Assembly: GCA_002501855.1 (NCBI GenBank)
Contig: DAOM01000100.1
Span: 484-7,015, forward strand
Origin: Candidatus Nitrosopolaris nunavutensis
GTDB taxonomy: Archaea > Thermoproteota > Nitrososphaeria > Nitrososphaerales > Nitrososphaeraceae
Length of the DNA stretch: 6,532 nt
Direction of reading: 5' to 3'
The notes under the pieces were generated by a model. The model was not told the DNA's origin. It did not search any database and worked only from the letters and a program-made list of their open reading frames with translations. Every line of letters starts with the position of its first letter. Position 1 is the stretch's first letter. Positions 6,022 through 6,532 of the stretch are shown here, one piece after another. Both the position numbers and the translations under genes were made by a program.

Positions 6022-6039
6022 TCGATATTTGAACCAACG
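6022..6039 (+). promoter_or_regulatory. Shared 18-base promoter element, copy 2
   Basis: TCGATATTTGAACCAACG, starting 53 bases before the ATG at 6075. It differs from copy 1 only at positions 11 and 17. In this copy GTTC (6020-6023) and GAAC (6031-6034) also make a short inverted repeat, but that is not conserved in copy 1, so the conserved unit is not a simple palindrome. Confidence 0.6.
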
Positions 6040-6040
6040 C

Positions 6041-6052
6041 GGATATATATCC
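6041..6052 (+). promoter_or_regulatory. TATA box of the paralogous membrane-protein gene
   Basis: GGATATATATCC, itself a perfect 12-base palindrome, ends 22 bases before the ATG at 6075. Its ATA begins at the same offset (22nd base) from the shared element as in the divergent promoter. It implies a leaderless or nearly leaderless message. Confidence 0.6.
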
Positions 6053-6074
6053 AATTCACGCTAATAAGAGAGAT

Positions 6075-6488
6075 ATGCAGACAGTCAGGGCTTCTTTATA
6101 TAAAATAACATCAAGTAAGGCAAAATTGCTTGCGGTCATCACAGCTATAGTCCTTGCTGTAGTTACCGTGCCTGTGATTCTTCCTCCTATCACTGATACA
6201 TCAATTATTTATCACTTATTGCTACACGTAATTAGCATTATCATAGCCATTTTTCTAGGCTTTGTTTCGATTCTTGCATATCTAAGAAATGGATATTCCA
6301 GACTATTGTTCATGATGTTCGGCTTCCTTTTGCTGTCGGTTATTGAAGCCATGTATCTATTTCATATTACCTCAAAGATTGAAGACATAGTAATTCCAAT
6401 TGTAGATATAGAATTATCGCATGTTATTTTTTTGGTAATGCTGACATTGTTTGGTATAGGAATATTCAGGGTTAATAAGCAGGAATGA
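6075..6488 (+). CDS. Small four-helix membrane protein, paralogue of the one at 5226-5633
   Basis: A 137-residue membrane protein that aligns without gaps to its divergent neighbour (79 of 135 identical), most strongly in KLLAVIT (17-23), RLLFMM (76-81) and the last helix (IPIVDIELSHVI...LVMLTLFGIG, 107-129). It keeps His47, His51 (YHLLLHV), Glu91, Glu103, Asp111 and His116. The first 15 residues and the loop at 97-106 differ most, as expected if the copies sense different things or bind different partners. The start at ATG 6075 (MQT...) matches the neighbour's start. No regulator gene follows within the 44 bases left in the window; one could begin beyond the edge. No named family is recognised. 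Transcription is probably leaderless and controlled through the shared element at 6022-6039. Confidence 0.8.
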   Translation: MQTVRASLYKITSSKAKLLAVITAIVLAVVTVPVILPPITDTSIIYHLLLHVISIIIAIFLGFVSILAYLRNGYSRLLFMMFGFLLLSVIEAMYLFHITSKIEDIVIPIVDIELSHVIFLVMLTLFGIGIFRVNKQE

Positions 6489-6532
6489 GTTGTCGATAAC
6501 CATGGCATTAGCTAACTATCAATATTTAGATA

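Noticed and set aside
6502..6532. ATG at 6502 opening a frame (MALANYQYLD) to the window end, possibly a regulator partner of the second membrane protein
   Set aside because: Only ten codons are visible and they do not resemble the start of the regulator at 4684-5229.
1..6532. tRNA, rRNA, CRISPR array or insertion sequence
   Set aside because: No cloverleaf, regularly spaced repeats, transposase motifs or terminal inverted repeats were seen on either strand.

Overview
The window looks like archaeal chromosome from an ammonia-oxidising Nitrososphaerota (Thaumarchaeota), of the Nitrososphaera/Nitrosocosmicus type. The clues are low G+C by eye, several exported proteins rich in Asn/Ser/Thr with many N-x-S/T sequons, a double winged-helix regulator of the 'PGIRYREL...SNGVVEYHLS' kind, and TATA-like boxes 20-35 bases before start codons with little room for a leader. 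The assignment rests on recognised sequence style, not on a database search.

Left part (1-1622). A site-2-type membrane metalloprotease (M50) runs off the left edge on the minus strand. It is followed by about 470 bases without an intact gene, holding a possible small coding relic and, at its right end, a 17-base palindrome next to a TATA-like box. These precede a small exported PepSY-domain protein with a Gly/His-rich tail.

Middle part (1623-4683). This is a graveyard of broken genes around two exported-protein genes. On the minus strand an exported Ig-like-domain protein (2013-2462) seems to have lost its C-terminal part, whose decayed remains can be read down to about 1744. On the plus strand lie the C-terminal half of a short-chain dehydrogenase with no nucleotide-binding half, then a short fragment resembling the C-terminus of a phage-type terminase large subunit. 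On the minus strand there is an intact 293-residue exported alpha-helical protein of unknown function with a hairpin-plus-T-tract terminator. Just upstream of it is the N-terminal stub of another secreted protein family, and the stub's 3' end now holds the next gene's promoter.

Right part (4684-6532). This is the most coherent unit. A small four-helix membrane protein and a double winged-helix DNA-binding protein overlap by four bases (ATGA) on the minus strand. Divergent to them, across a 441-base gap, is a paralogue of the membrane protein (about 58% identical by hand alignment). Both divergent promoters carry the same 18-base element (16 of 18 identical) at the same distance from TATA box and start codon. 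I infer a membrane-sensor/regulator module, probably autoregulated, whose sensor gene has been duplicated. The signal it senses is unknown. It is the best candidate here for an undescribed system.
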